DNA of 64,000 nucleotides from Embleya sp045207655 (GTDB lineage Bacteria > Actinomycetota > Actinomycetes > Streptomycetales > Streptomycetaceae), in assembly GCF_045207655.1 (NCBI RefSeq), contig NZ_CP108784.1:6386001-6450000 (forward strand), in the 5' to 3' direction. A model generated the notes under the pieces. That model searched no databases. It saw only the letters and a list, made by a program, of their open reading frames with translations, and was not told where the DNA came from. Shown in pieces: positions 34,809 through 42,881 of this stretch. Position numbers and translations under genes: made by a program. Position 1 is the stretch's first letter; each line of letters opens with the position of its first letter.

Positions 34809-36204
34809 CGGGCGGCGCCGCTGACCCGCCCTCCACCCGGTGCGCGCGCACCAGTTCCAGCACCCACACCAGCAGCGCCAGGGCCCCGAAGGCCGCGCCC
34901 AGCACGCACACCGCAAGCCAGCCGGCCGCCGCGTACAGGGTGGTCGAGGCGATCGCGCCGCCCGCGCTGCCGATCGAGTAGAAGATCATGTAGCCGCCGA
35001 TCAGCCGGCTGCCGGCATCCGGGCGCAACGGGTGGATCAACGTCTGGCTGGTGACGTGGACCGCCTGTACGGCGAGGTCGAGCACGATGGTGCCCAGGAC
35101 CAGTGCCCACAGCGACTGGCGGGTGAAGGCGAGCGGCAGCCAGGACAGGGTGAGCAGCACCAGCGCGATCCCGGTGACCCGGTTCGCGTGTCCTCGGTCG
35201 CTCAGCCGCCCGGCCGGGATCGCGCCGAGCGCCCCGGCCGCGCCGGCCAGGCCGAAGGCGCCGATCGCGGTGTGCGACAGCGACAGCGGCGGCTCGCTCA
35301 ACGGGAGTGCGACGCTGCTCCACAGGGTGCTGAAGGCGGCGAAGATCAGCAGCGCGAAGAGCGCGCGGACCCGGAAGAGGCGTTCCTCGACGAACAGCGT
35401 CACGGTCGAGACGAGCAGCTTGCGATAGGACGGTGGCGCCTTCCGATCGCCCGGCGGCGTGTCGACGGAAGCGGGCACCCGATCGTCGCGCCGACGCGGC
35501 AGCACTCGGTACAGCGTCCCGGCCAGCGCCAGGGTCAGCGCGGCGAAGCCGAGGTACACCGCGCGCCAGCCCGCCAGGTCGGCCACCGTGCCGGAGACGG
35601 TGCGGGCGAGCAGGATGCCGGTGACCACGCCGCTGGTCACCGAACCGACGACGCGACCGCGTTCGGCCGGCGCGGCCAGCGCGGCGGCATAGGCGACGAC
35701 CGCCTGGGTGACCACCGCGAGCAGGCCCACGGCGATCATCGCGACGAACAGCAGCGCGGCGTTGCCGGCCAGCCCGACGGCGGCCAACGCGGCGGCCAGC
35801 AGCGCGAATTGGCCGACGAGCAGCCGGCGACGGTCGATCAGGTCGCCGAGCGGGACGAGTAGGAACAGGCCGAATCCGTAGCCGACCTGGGTCAGCGTGA
35901 CCACGACGCCCACGGTGCCGGCGGCGAGACCGAGGTCGTGCCCCATGGTCACCAGGAGCGGTTGGGCGAGGTAGACGTTCGCGACGGCGACGCCGGCGGC
36001 GATCGCGAAGACGAGGGTGAGCGCACGGGGGAGCGAGCCGGATCCGGCGGTCGGCGCGGTGCCCACGGCTTCCCGGGTTCGCGCTTCGGCCCTCTTCCCG
36101 GTTCGCGCTTCGCTCACCTTCCCGGTTCGCGCGTCGGTCCTCTCCGCGGTGCGGTCTTTGCTCCTCTCCCCGGTGTGCTCCGGCGCGTCGTGCTCGGCAG
36201 CCAT
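34798..36204 (-). CDS. MFS transporter regulated by the divergent HxlR gene
   Basis: A 468-residue 12-TM major facilitator (drug-exporter-like). A hydrophilic N-terminal tail of about 55 residues is made of degenerate EARTGK-type repeats, encoded by several copies of CTTCCCGGTTCGCGCTTCG in the DNA. The membrane part begins ALTLVFAIAAGVAVANVYLA, with motif A-like GDLIDRRRLLV and GRLSDRGHANRV. The ATG at 36204 has GAGGAG upstream. It diverges from an HxlR regulator across a shared palindromic operator, so its expression is probably controlled by that regulator and its ligand. Confidence 0.88.
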   Translation of the reverse strand: MAAEHDAPEHTGERSKDRTAERTDARTGKVSEARTGKRAEARTREAVGTAPTAGSGSLPRALTLVFAIAAGVAVANVYLAQPLLVTMGHDLGLAAGTVGVVVTLTQVGYGFGLFLLVPLGDLIDRRRLLVGQFALLAAALAAVGLAGNAALLFVAMIAVGLLAVVTQAVVAYAAALAAPAERGRVVGSVTSGVVTGILLARTVSGTVADLAGWRAVYLGFAALTLALAGTLYRVLPRRRDDRVPASVDTPPGDRKAPPSYRKLLVSTVTLFVEERLFRVRALFALLIFAAFSTLWSSVALPLSEPPLSLSHTAIGAFGLAGAAGALGAIPAGRLSDRGHANRVTGIALVLLTLSWLPLAFTRQSLWALVLGTIVLDLAVQAVHVTSQTLIHPLRPDAGSRLIGGYMIFYSIGSAGGAIASTTLYAAAGWLAVCVLGAAFGALALLVWVLELVRAHRVEGGSAAPPVTP

Positions 36205-36223
36205 GTCCCACTCCTCGTGCATC

Positions 36224-36280
36224 TGGTTGCAAGTTGCCACCGGATGCACGCTAGACGAGCTTGGTAGCATGTTGCAACCA
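36224..36280. promoter_or_regulatory. Putative HxlR operator between MFS and hxlR
   Basis: Two 18-bp arms, TGGTTGCAAGTTGCCACC (36224-36241) and GGTAGCATGTTGCAACCA (36263-36280), are inverted relative to each other with 15 of 18 positions matching and a 21-bp spacer. It covers the divergent promoter region. HxlR proteins are known to bind inverted sites between their own gene and a divergent target. Confidence 0.7.
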
Positions 36281-36320
36281 GGGTGATGATGGGTGATCGC
36301 CCGGCAGGAGAGGACGAGGC

Positions 36321-36767
36321 ATGGTGCAGCGCACACGGTTCGACGACAGCACGTGTCCGGTGGCCCGGTCCGTGGACGCGATCGGCGACTGGTGGTCGCT
36401 GCTGATCGTGCGCGACGCGTTCGACGGGAGCCGGCGGTTCGGCGAGTTCCAGCGCAGCCTGGGCGTGGCCAAGAACATCCTGACCACACGGCTGCGCGCG
36501 CTGGTGGCCGGCGGGATCATGGAGGTGGTGCCCGCGTCGGACGGCAGCGCCTACGGCGAGTACGTGCTGACCGCCAAGGGCCGCGACCTGTTCACCGTGA
36601 TCGTCGCGCTGCGGCAGTGGGGCGAGGCGCACTGGTTCGAGCCGGCCGAGCCGCAGTCCAGCCTGCTGGACCGCCGCGACGGCCGGCCGCTGCGGGCGCT
36701 CGAGGTGCACGCCGCGGACGGCCGGCGGATCCGGCCGGAGGACACCGAGGTACGCAAGGTCGAGTGA
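36321..36767 (+). CDS. HxlR-family transcriptional regulator
   Basis: A 148-residue winged-helix regulator with the family hallmarks: STCPVARSVDAIGDWWSLLI, RRFGEFQRSLGVAKNILTTR, and GEYVLTAKGRDLFTVI. The cysteine in STCPV is conserved in many redox- or aldehyde-sensing HxlR proteins. Divergent from the MFS gene with an 18-bp inverted repeat in between. A C-terminal tail contains a DRRDGRPLRALEVHAADGR segment, common in actinobacterial members. Confidence 0.93.
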   Translation: MVQRTRFDDSTCPVARSVDAIGDWWSLLIVRDAFDGSRRFGEFQRSLGVAKNILTTRLRALVAGGIMEVVPASDGSAYGEYVLTAKGRDLFTVIVALRQWGEAHWFEPAEPQSSLLDRRDGRPLRALEVHAADGRRIRPEDTEVRKVE

Positions 36768-36822
36768 GCCGCGAGCGGCCCGGGGACGGGTGAGCCGCGA
36801 CCGCCCCGGGACCGCGATCGAC

Positions 36823-37389
36823 CTACCGCGCGGGCGCCGCCACCAGGCCCAGGCGGGTCAGCAGGTCGAAGAACAACCGCTCGACGAACGGATCCCGCTT
36901 CAGGGCCAGCAATTCCAGGACGGGCTCGGGCCGCACCTGGTACCCGGCCGCCGCGGCCCACCGGACCGCGGCCTCCGCGACGCGCGGCCGATCCTCCTCC
37001 AGCCACGCGGCGGCCTCGTCCCGGAACCGGGCGAAGTCGCCCCGCCCGCCCGCGCGTTCCCAACGGTCCTGGGCCAACCGCGAGGCGGCGGTGCCGGGGT
37101 CGAGCCAGCCCTCCCAGAAGTGCGTCCCGCTCAGCCCCTGGACGTGCGCGACATCGCTCTCGAACACGCCACACACCAGTACGGGGGAGCCGGTTCGGGC
37201 GGCCAGGTCGGTCAGCCACGGCCCCTGGAAGGCGTACGGATCCTCGAAGTGCCGCACGTGCACCGCGCGCCAGCCGTCGAGGTAGGACCACTCGCCGTAG
37301 ACCGGATGTCCGTTTCCGCCGACGAAGGGGGCCAGGTCCGTCAACGGCGTTTGTGCGCGTAATACGACGATGTCCCCGTTGAATCCCAT
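36823..37389 (-). CDS. Conserved hypothetical protein
   Basis: A 188-residue soluble protein (GFNGDIVVLRAQTPLTDLAP; YGEWSYLDGWRAVHVRHFED; then a helical C-terminal half ending LFFDLLTRLGLVAAPAR). No catalytic motif, signal peptide or membrane span is visible. It resembles uncharacterised proteins widespread in Streptomyces. The ATG at 37389 has a GGGTGGG stretch upstream rather than a clear GGAG. It is convergent with hxlR and tandem with the next small gene. Confidence 0.7.
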   Translation of the reverse strand: MGFNGDIVVLRAQTPLTDLAPFVGGNGHPVYGEWSYLDGWRAVHVRHFEDPYAFQGPWLTDLAARTGSPVLVCGVFESDVAHVQGLSGTHFWEGWLDPGTAASRLAQDRWERAGGRGDFARFRDEAAAWLEEDRPRVAEAAVRWAAAAGYQVRPEPVLELLALKRDPFVERLFFDLLTRLGLVAAPAR

Positions 37390-37459
37390 GGCCCACCCCT
37401 TCGGTCGCGATGTCCGTCGGGGTTCAACGTAGATACCGCGTCCGACAACCGACCGGGTG

Positions 37460-37813
37460 TCAGGTCCGCGCCTCGGGGACCTGCTCCACGGCGCTCGTTC
37501 CGCTGCCCGGCCTGGATTCCCACTCCCAGGTCTCCTCCAGCCGGATCCGCCCGTCCGGCAACACGAGCACGGCACTGACGCAGTGCCCGGACGCGGTGGC
37601 GCCGGACCGGTTGAGTTGCGTGTAGCGAAAGTCCAGCGTGTCCGCCTCCCGAGTGCCGATCAGGTGGCCCCGCACGATGTCGCCGCCGCTGTACTCGGCC
37701 CAGATCACGCCGTCACGCTCGTGGTACGTGAAGAATGTGGAAGCGTCCACCTCGCCGTGCTCGGGACGATCGAGCGGGGCGAAGCCGAGTCCATCCAGGG
37801 ACGGTGCGGGCAT
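37460..37813 (-). CDS. Small beta-rich protein, n-acetylglutamate-synthase-like family
   Basis: A 117-residue protein with the recurrent pattern VWAEYSGGDIVRGHLIGT, LDFRYTQLN, GHCVSAVLVLPDGRIRLEETWEW, found in small proteins often labelled n-acetylglutamate synthase in databases although they lack a GNAT fold. I would treat that label as nominal. The ATG at 37813 has GGAGG nine bases upstream; an earlier in-frame ATG (37888) lacks a site. No membrane segment. Confidence 0.75.
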   Translation of the reverse strand: MPAPSLDGLGFAPLDRPEHGEVDASTFFTYHERDGVIWAEYSGGDIVRGHLIGTREADTLDFRYTQLNRSGATASGHCVSAVLVLPDGRIRLEETWEWESRPGSGTSAVEQVPEART

Positions 37814-38000
37814 GGTGCGTACCTCCGACGGGCGGTGTGCGGTCGGGCATGCGACGCGCGACCGGGCACCCGGTGTCGTGCCGGGCACCGCGCGTGCGGT
37901 ACTCGGCTCCGGGTGCGCGACGCGGCGCTCGGACGCGAGCAGCGTAGACGCGGGGCGCCTGGATCGACGTCCTCCACCCGGAGGATCCGACGGCCCCGGC

Positions 38001-38594
38001 CTACGTCGCGGGGAGGCCCTGCCAGCGCCACTTGCCGACCCGGCGCGGGTGACCGGGGAGTTCGGTACGGCCGGTGCACCACAACAGAGTGGGCCAGGCG
38101 TCGAAACCGGTGGGCGCGTCGGGGAACATCCGCGCCCGCACCCGGGCGCAGATCCGCGGATCGGGCCGGTAGGCCAGGTCGAGTCCGGCCGCCAGGTCGT
38201 GCATGTGGACCATGACCTCGACCATGCCCATTCCCGCGAAGCCGTCCGGGTCGGAGATCCCGTACGGATGGAACGCGCGGGCCGAGTCGGGCCGGGTGGC
38301 CACCATGGCGGTGAGGAATGCCCCGCCGGCCCGGACCGCGTGCAGGATCTCGGCCGGCGTCGCGTCGGCGTCGGCCTCGATGTCCACCGGGAGGTAGTCG
38401 TCCATCCGGCTCGACGCGAGTTGGCCGGCGTACGCGTACAGATCGCCGACGATGTGGACCAGGGTGTAACGACAGTCCCATTCCAATTCCCCCGCCCGGC
38501 GTGACCAGTCCCGTTCGCTCTCGGTTGCCTCGGTCAACACCGCGACGGCGTGTGCGACCGTCGATTCCACGTCCTGTGCAGCCTGTGATCCCAT
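38001..38594 (-). CDS. DinB / maleylpyruvate isomerase-like protein
   Basis: A 197-residue helical protein of the MDMPI/DinB superfamily. Starts GSQAAQDVESTVAHAVAVL; the metal-binding-type histidines are in YTLVHIVGDLYAYAGQ and VEVMVHMHDLAAGLDL. The C-terminal segment (PTLLWCTGRTELPGH) matches the extra WCTGR motif seen in actinobacterial relatives. The ATG at 38594 gives the usual family length; ribosome binding site is weak and a longer frame to 38714 exists but adds a dissimilar leader. Divergent from the acetyltransferase gene. Substrate unknown; mycothiol dependence is inferred. Confidence 0.75.
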   Translation of the reverse strand: MGSQAAQDVESTVAHAVAVLTEATESERDWSRRAGELEWDCRYTLVHIVGDLYAYAGQLASSRMDDYLPVDIEADADATPAEILHAVRAGGAFLTAMVATRPDSARAFHPYGISDPDGFAGMGMVEVMVHMHDLAAGLDLAYRPDPRICARVRARMFPDAPTGFDAWPTLLWCTGRTELPGHPRRVGKWRWQGLPAT

Positions 38595-38685
38595 TCGGCG
38601 ATTTATACCGGGGGTGGGTGCGAAGGCGCATGTCCATTCGGTGAGGATGGTGGTTCTGCCGGCCACCGCGTCCCCGGAGAGCATC

Positions 38686-39198
38686 ATGACCACCGCCACC
38701 ACGACCGCGACCATCGTGCCGATGCGTGCCGAGCACGCCGACCAGGTGCTCGCGATCTATCAGCTCGGCATCGACGGCGGGGACGCCACCTTCCAGGAGA
38801 GCGCGCCGGACTGGGCCGAATTCGACGCGGGCAAACTGCCCGAGCACCGCTTCGTCGCGCTCGACGGGGCGACCGGCACGGTGCTGGGTTGGGTGGCCGC
38901 GAGCCCGACGTCCAAGCGCGCGGTCTACCGCGGTGTGGTGGAGACCTCGGTCTACGTCCACCCCGACGCGGCGGGCCGAGGCGTGGGCCGCGCCCTGCTG
39001 ACCGCGCAGATCGCCTCGACCGAGGCGGCCGGCGTGTGGACCATCCAGGCCGGCGTCTTCCCGGAGAACACCGGCAGCCTCGCCCTGCACGCGGCTCTGG
39101 GTTTCCGCACCATCGGCACCCGCGAGCGGGTCGGCCGGCACCACGGCCGCTGGCGCGATGTCATCCTCCTGGAACGCCGCAGTCCGACGGTGGACTGA
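38686..39198 (+). CDS. GNAT acetyltransferase, phosphinothricin-acetyltransferase-like
   Basis: A 170-residue GNAT enzyme of the PAT/Bar type: ATIVPMRAEHADQVLAIYQ, DATFQESAPDWAEFDAG, the acetyl-CoA loop AAGRGVGRALLTAQI, and VFPENTGSLALHAALGFRTIG. It would acetylate a small amine, possibly methionine sulfoximine or phosphinothricin analogues; true specificity is not evident. The ATG at 38686 follows GGAGAG. Not in an operon. Confidence 0.9.
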   Translation: MTTATTTATIVPMRAEHADQVLAIYQLGIDGGDATFQESAPDWAEFDAGKLPEHRFVALDGATGTVLGWVAASPTSKRAVYRGVVETSVYVHPDAAGRGVGRALLTAQIASTEAAGVWTIQAGVFPENTGSLALHAALGFRTIGTRERVGRHHGRWRDVILLERRSPTVD

Positions 39199-39635
39199 GC
39201 GGAGCGCGCACGCTTGCGGGTCGCGGCGGGTCGCGGCGGGTCGCGGCGGGTCGCGGTGCGTCGCGGGGGAGAGGTGCACCCTCCGGATCGTGGTGGGTCG
39301 AGTGGGACGCGCACGCTTCCGGATCGCGGTGGGCCGAGCGGGACGCGCACCCGACGGATCGCGGTGGGCGGGGCGCGCGCCCTTCGCGGCGCGGCCCTCG
39401 ACGCGCCCACGATCGCCGCTCGCGCCCGCCTCCGCGCCCGGCGACCGCCGTCGTCAAACGTCCGACGGGTCGTCAGATCCCAGGCCCGCTATGCCTTGAC
39501 CTCTTCGGCGCGCGGTGAATAATCGACATCGTTGTAGTGATCAAGGATGTGGAAGTTCGGCTTGGGGTGGGCCGGTCCGGTGCGCGGCGAACACACCTCG
39601 CGGCGGGCCGTCCGCCCGGAACGAGGAGACGGTAC
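39199..39635. repeat. Tandem-repeat intergenic region
   Basis: 437 bp without a supported gene. 39217-39266 holds five 10-bp units CGGGTCGCGG; 39284-39385 holds about three longer degenerate units of roughly 33-36 bp (CGGATCGCGGTGGGCCGAGC type). The right third is more AT-rich (GAATAATCGACATCGTTGTAG near 39519) and presumably carries the promoter of the alcohol dehydrogenase gene. Confidence 0.65.
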
Positions 39636-40742
39636 ATGCGCGCGATCCTGCACACCGCCACGGGCGCCGAGATCCGGGACGATGTCACCGTACGTGACCC
39701 GGAGGCCGGTGAGGTCCTGGTACGGATCGTCGCGACCGGGGTCTGCCACAGCGACGTCAGCGTGCTGGAGGGCGTCATCGAGTGGCCCACGCCGTCCGTG
39801 CTCGGGCACGAGGGCGCCGGGATCGTGGAGAAGGTCGGCGCGGGCGTCGGTACGGTCGCGCCCGGCGACCACGTGGTGATCACCACGATCGCCGCGTGCG
39901 GGATGTGTCGGCACTGCCAGACCGGCCACCCCAACCGCTGCCGCCAGACGCTGGGCAACCGGGGCACGCCGTTCGCGATCGGTGACGAGCCGGTGTGGAA
40001 CTTCGCCGGTGCGTCCACCTTCGCCGAGCTCACCCTGGTCAAGGAAATCCAGTGCGTGACCATCCCCAAGGACGTGCCGCTGACCTCCGCGTGCCTGGTG
40101 CCGTGCGGCGTGGTCACCGGCTCGGGCGCGGTGCTCAACCGGGCGAACGTACTGCCCGGTCAGACCGCGGCCGTGATCGGCCTCGGCGGCGTCGGCCTGT
40201 CCGCCGTCCAGGCGCTCCGGCTCAAGGGCGCCGGCCGCGTGGTCGGCATCGACACCGTGCCCGGCAAGTTCGAGCTGGCCGGCAAGTTCGGCGCGACCGA
40301 CTTCGTCAAGTCCGGGAAGGACGTGGACGTCGCGGACGAGATCCGCACCCTGTTCCCGTACAGCGACGAGGTCAAGGTCGGCGTGTTCGGCGCGGGCGGC
40401 GTGGACTGGATCTTCGAGTGCACCGGCATCCCGGCGGTCCTGGAGAACGCCATGGAGGCCCTGGACTGGGGCGGCACGCTGATCGCCGTCGGCCAGCCCG
40501 CGCAGACCGCGACCGCCAACATCCGGATCGCCAACCTGCTCCAGTGCGACCGGGGCATCCTGGGCACGCGCGCCGGCGGGGTGCGTCCGCACGAGGACAT
40601 TCGGGCGATCGTCGAGCTGTACCGCCAGGGCAAGTTCGACCTGGACGCGCTGGTCTCCAAGGTCTATCCCGCCGACGGCTTCCACGACGTGCTCGACGAC
40701 ATGCACAACGGCCGGATCGCGCGCGGCGTCATCGCGTTCTGA
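39636..40742 (+). CDS. Zinc-dependent alcohol dehydrogenase (MDR family)
   Basis: A 368-residue medium-chain dehydrogenase. Catalytic zinc ligands Cys37 (GVCHSDV) and His58 (LGHEGAG); structural zinc cysteines 88, 91, 94 and 102 in CGMCRHCQTGHPNRC; Rossmann motif VIGLGGVGLSAVQAL near 185, followed by VVGIDTVPGKFELA. It matches the actinobacterial group of class III-like, often NDMA-dependent (tightly bound NAD) alcohol dehydrogenases. The ATG at 39636 follows GAGGAG. The cyclase gene lies 104 bp downstream, possibly same operon. Substrate unknown. Confidence 0.92.
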   Translation: MRAILHTATGAEIRDDVTVRDPEAGEVLVRIVATGVCHSDVSVLEGVIEWPTPSVLGHEGAGIVEKVGAGVGTVAPGDHVVITTIAACGMCRHCQTGHPNRCRQTLGNRGTPFAIGDEPVWNFAGASTFAELTLVKEIQCVTIPKDVPLTSACLVPCGVVTGSGAVLNRANVLPGQTAAVIGLGGVGLSAVQALRLKGAGRVVGIDTVPGKFELAGKFGATDFVKSGKDVDVADEIRTLFPYSDEVKVGVFGAGGVDWIFECTGIPAVLENAMEALDWGGTLIAVGQPAQTATANIRIANLLQCDRGILGTRAGGVRPHEDIRAIVELYRQGKFDLDALVSKVYPADGFHDVLDDMHNGRIARGVIAF

Positions 40743-40768
40743 GGCCCGCCCGGCCCGGATCGACCGGC

Positions 40769-40818
40769 CGGATCGCCGATCCGACCGGCCCGCTCGCCGG
40801 TTGCGGATCGCCGATCCG
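40769..40818. promoter_or_regulatory. Two copies of a 15-bp near-palindrome
   Basis: CGGATCGCCGATCCG at 40769-40783 and 40804-40818, 35 bp apart, between the dehydrogenase and cyclase genes. Each is a hairpin-forming inverted repeat (CGGATCG/CGATCCG), and the repeats with their CGGCCG flanks could also pair with each other. Operator or intercistronic RNA structure. Confidence 0.45.
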
Positions 40819-40846
40819 GCCGGCCGCCCGAGAGGACCGCCGACCC

Positions 40847-41788
40847 ATGACGGACGACACCCGACCCGGTACGGACGAGCCGGTGCCCGCCGCCGGGAAC
40901 TGGGGCCGCTGGGGCCCCGAGGACGAGCGCGGGGCGCTCAACCTGATCGAACCGGCGGGCGTCCGGGCCGCCGCGCACGAGATCCGGACCGGGCGCTCGT
41001 ACTCGCTCGCACTGCCCATCACGCGCGGCAACCAGCCCGCCTTCGACTTCCGCGGCTCACCGCAGCGGCTGACCCTGGTCAGCCAGACCGACGCGATGTT
41101 CGAGGGGTTCGAGGGCGGCGACGACGTCGGCTCGAACGAGGACGTGCTGATCATCCCGTCGCACAACCTCACGCACATGGACGCGCTGTGCCACGTGCAG
41201 GCCAAGGGCCGCTTCTACAACGGCTTCCCGGCCGACACGTTCCGCTCGCACACCGGCGCCGGCCGCTGCGGGATCGACAAGCTCGGCGCGTTCGCGGCCC
41301 GGGCGGTGCTGCTGGACCTGCCTCGGTACTTCGATACGCCGCACCTGGAGGGCGGATACAAGATCACCGGCGCCGACCTGGCCGGATGCGCCGAGCGACA
41401 GGGCGTCGAGGTCCGCTCCGGCGACGCGCTGCTGGTCCGCACCGGCTATCTCGACGAGTACCGCGCCATCACGGCCTCGGGCCGCGAACCGTCGTTCGCG
41501 CAGCCGGGCCTGTCCCTCGACGCGGTGGAGTACGTCCGGGCGCGGGACATCAGCGTCGTGGGCGCGGACAACAGCGCGATCGAGTGCATTCCGTTCGACG
41601 ATCGGTTCCTGTCGGTACACATCGCGTTGCTGGTCGAATCGGGCGTCCCGCTTCTCGAACACCTGTGGTTGAGCGAGCTCGCCGAGGCGATGGCGGAGGC
41701 GGGCGCCTATTCGTGCCTGTTGTGTGTTGCGCCGCTTCCGGTCACCGGCGCAACGGGTAGCCCCATCAATCCGGTTGCCATTGTCTGA
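40847..41788 (+). CDS. Cyclase family protein (kynurenine formamidase-like fold)
   Basis: A 313-residue member of the Cyclase family (PF04199 type). The metal-binding motif appears as IIPSHNLTHMDALCHVQ (His/Asp ligands, HxxHxDxxxH-like), with ALLVRTGYLDEY and VVGADNSAIECIPF as further family segments. It begins with a variable leader and a GNWGRWGPEDERGALNLI motif typical of the actinobacterial subgroup. Members hydrolyse cyclic amides, formamides or lactones; the substrate is unknown. Downstream of an alcohol dehydrogenase, so a catabolic role is plausible. Confidence 0.88.
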   Translation: MTDDTRPGTDEPVPAAGNWGRWGPEDERGALNLIEPAGVRAAAHEIRTGRSYSLALPITRGNQPAFDFRGSPQRLTLVSQTDAMFEGFEGGDDVGSNEDVLIIPSHNLTHMDALCHVQAKGRFYNGFPADTFRSHTGAGRCGIDKLGAFAARAVLLDLPRYFDTPHLEGGYKITGADLAGCAERQGVEVRSGDALLVRTGYLDEYRAITASGREPSFAQPGLSLDAVEYVRARDISVVGADNSAIECIPFDDRFLSVHIALLVESGVPLLEHLWLSELAEAMAEAGAYSCLLCVAPLPVTGATGSPINPVAIV

Positions 41789-41818
41789 TCGTCTGACGAC
41801 TGACATAGTCCATGGGCA

Positions 41819-41860
41819 GGTCGTCTCGGTCTCGTTTCCTCCGTCGGGACCGAGGCGACC
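41819..41860 (+). terminator. Terminator-like hairpin after the cyclase gene
   Basis: Arms GGTCGTCTCGGTC (41819-41831) and GACCGAGGCGACC (41848-41860), 12 of 13 pairs, 16-nt loop, 30 bp after the cyclase stop. Confidence 0.6.
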
Positions 41861-41861
41861 G

Positions 41862-42040
41862 CTTAGCCGAGACGGTTAGTCGAGTCGGTTAGTCGAGTCG
41901 CTTGGGCCCGCCGCCGGGCCGCGGAAACAACATGTGTGATCACACATGATCGCGGGTGCGTCGCGTATGTAGCGCAGACCCCGCCCCACGGATCTCGACG
42001 GATCTCCACCGATCTCGACCGATCTCGACGGTTCTCCGCG
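41862..42040. repeat. Short tandem repeats and an 18-bp palindrome in the intergenic region
   Basis: The 412-bp gap 41789-42200 has no gene. It contains two 13-bp units GGTTAGTCGAGTC (41874-41899) preceded by a degenerate third, the perfect palindrome CATGTGTGATCACACATG at 41931-41948, and five consecutive 10-bp units of GATCTCGACG type (41991-42040). The region is AT-richer towards the MarR gene. Confidence 0.6.
41931..41948. promoter_or_regulatory. 18-bp perfect palindrome
   Basis: CATGTGTGATCACACATG, symmetric over its full length. It is 253 bp upstream of the marR start and lies beyond the repeats, so its target gene is unclear. Confidence 0.5.
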
Positions 42041-42168
42041 AGCCTTCCCGGACGTGAAGCCTCGTTCGTGGGTCCGCAATGCCGAACCTTTAGTCGCGGT
42101 GTACAACCCAACCCAACCCGGCTTCGGAAATCCGGCCCGAGATATGCACGTTATCGCACAGTATTAAA

Positions 42169-42181
42169 TTGACGCAGTCAA
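42169..42181. promoter_or_regulatory. Putative MarR operator TTGACNNNGTCAA
   Basis: TTGACGCAGTCAA, 5-bp arms and 3-bp centre, 20 bp upstream of the marR start, so binding here would block its own promoter. The palindrome and the following GGACT recur at 46253-46270 in front of the crotonase gene. Confidence 0.6.
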
Positions 42182-42200
42182 GGACTGCTATCATGGTCGG

Positions 42201-42680
42201 GTGAACTCCACCGAAAACGTCGAAGCGATCCAGCGGGCGCTGGAGGCCCTGCTTCGGCGCCACGCCAGCCGCCGAGTGTACGCGGGCCAGGCCGCCGCGG
42301 CGGGCGCGACCATCTCGCAGCCCGCCTACGTGCTGCTGCGCCGAATCGAGAAGCAAGGTCCGCTCCCCATGGGGGAGTTGGCGCGCATGACCAACATGGA
42401 CCCGGGCGCCACCGCCCGCCAGGTGGGCCAACTGGAGCGGGACGGCTACGTACGGCGCTCACCCAGCCCGGACGACGGACGGGTCAGCCTCGTCTCGCTG
42501 ACGCCGCGCGGCGACTCGGTCCGGCGCCGGCTCAACGACGTCATGGATCGGCGGATGAGCGAGATGCTCGACCGCTGGAGCGACACGGACCGCGAGACGT
42601 TCGCCACCCTGCTGCAGCGATTCGTCGAGGAGATGGCCGAGGGCGAGATTCCCGCCGCCATCGAGGACCCAGCCGTCTGA
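42201..42680 (+). CDS. MarR-family transcriptional regulator
   Basis: A 159-residue winged-helix regulator: ATISQPAYVLLRRIEKQGPL, MGELARMTNMDPGATARQVG as the recognition helix region, and the wing RRSPSPDDGRVSLVSLTPRG. MarR proteins act as dimers on short palindromes and respond to phenolic or acyl-CoA-like ligands. The GTG at 42201 closely follows a TTGACGCAGTCAA site, suggesting autoregulation. The same site type occurs twice in the SDR/crotonase divergent promoter 4 kb away. A strong terminator follows at 42729. Confidence 0.93.
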   Translation: MNSTENVEAIQRALEALLRRHASRRVYAGQAAAAGATISQPAYVLLRRIEKQGPLPMGELARMTNMDPGATARQVGQLERDGYVRRSPSPDDGRVSLVSLTPRGDSVRRRLNDVMDRRMSEMLDRWSDTDRETFATLLQRFVEEMAEGEIPAAIEDPAV

Positions 42681-42728
42681 GCACGGCCGGCGCCTTCGGG
42701 CGGCGCGCCCGACAATTCGTCATACCCC

Positions 42729-42769
42729 AAATTGCCAGGGCTTCTCGTTGCGAGAGGCCCTGGCAATTT
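42729..42769. terminator. Strong bidirectional terminator
   Basis: Arms AAATTGCCAGGGCTTCTCG (42729-42747) and CGAGAGGCCCTGGCAATTT (42751-42769), 18 of 19 pairs with a 3-nt loop, between convergent marR and the minus-strand gene ending at 42882. The A/T ends give a U-tract in both directions. Confidence 0.85.
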
Positions 42770-42881
42770 GCGTGAGCCATCGACTTGTCCACAAAGCCGG
42801 CCGCATCCGCATCCGCATCCGTATCCGGGTTTCGACTGTCAGCTATCCGACGCCCGGTTCGGCGGACCGCCCGGCAATGTC

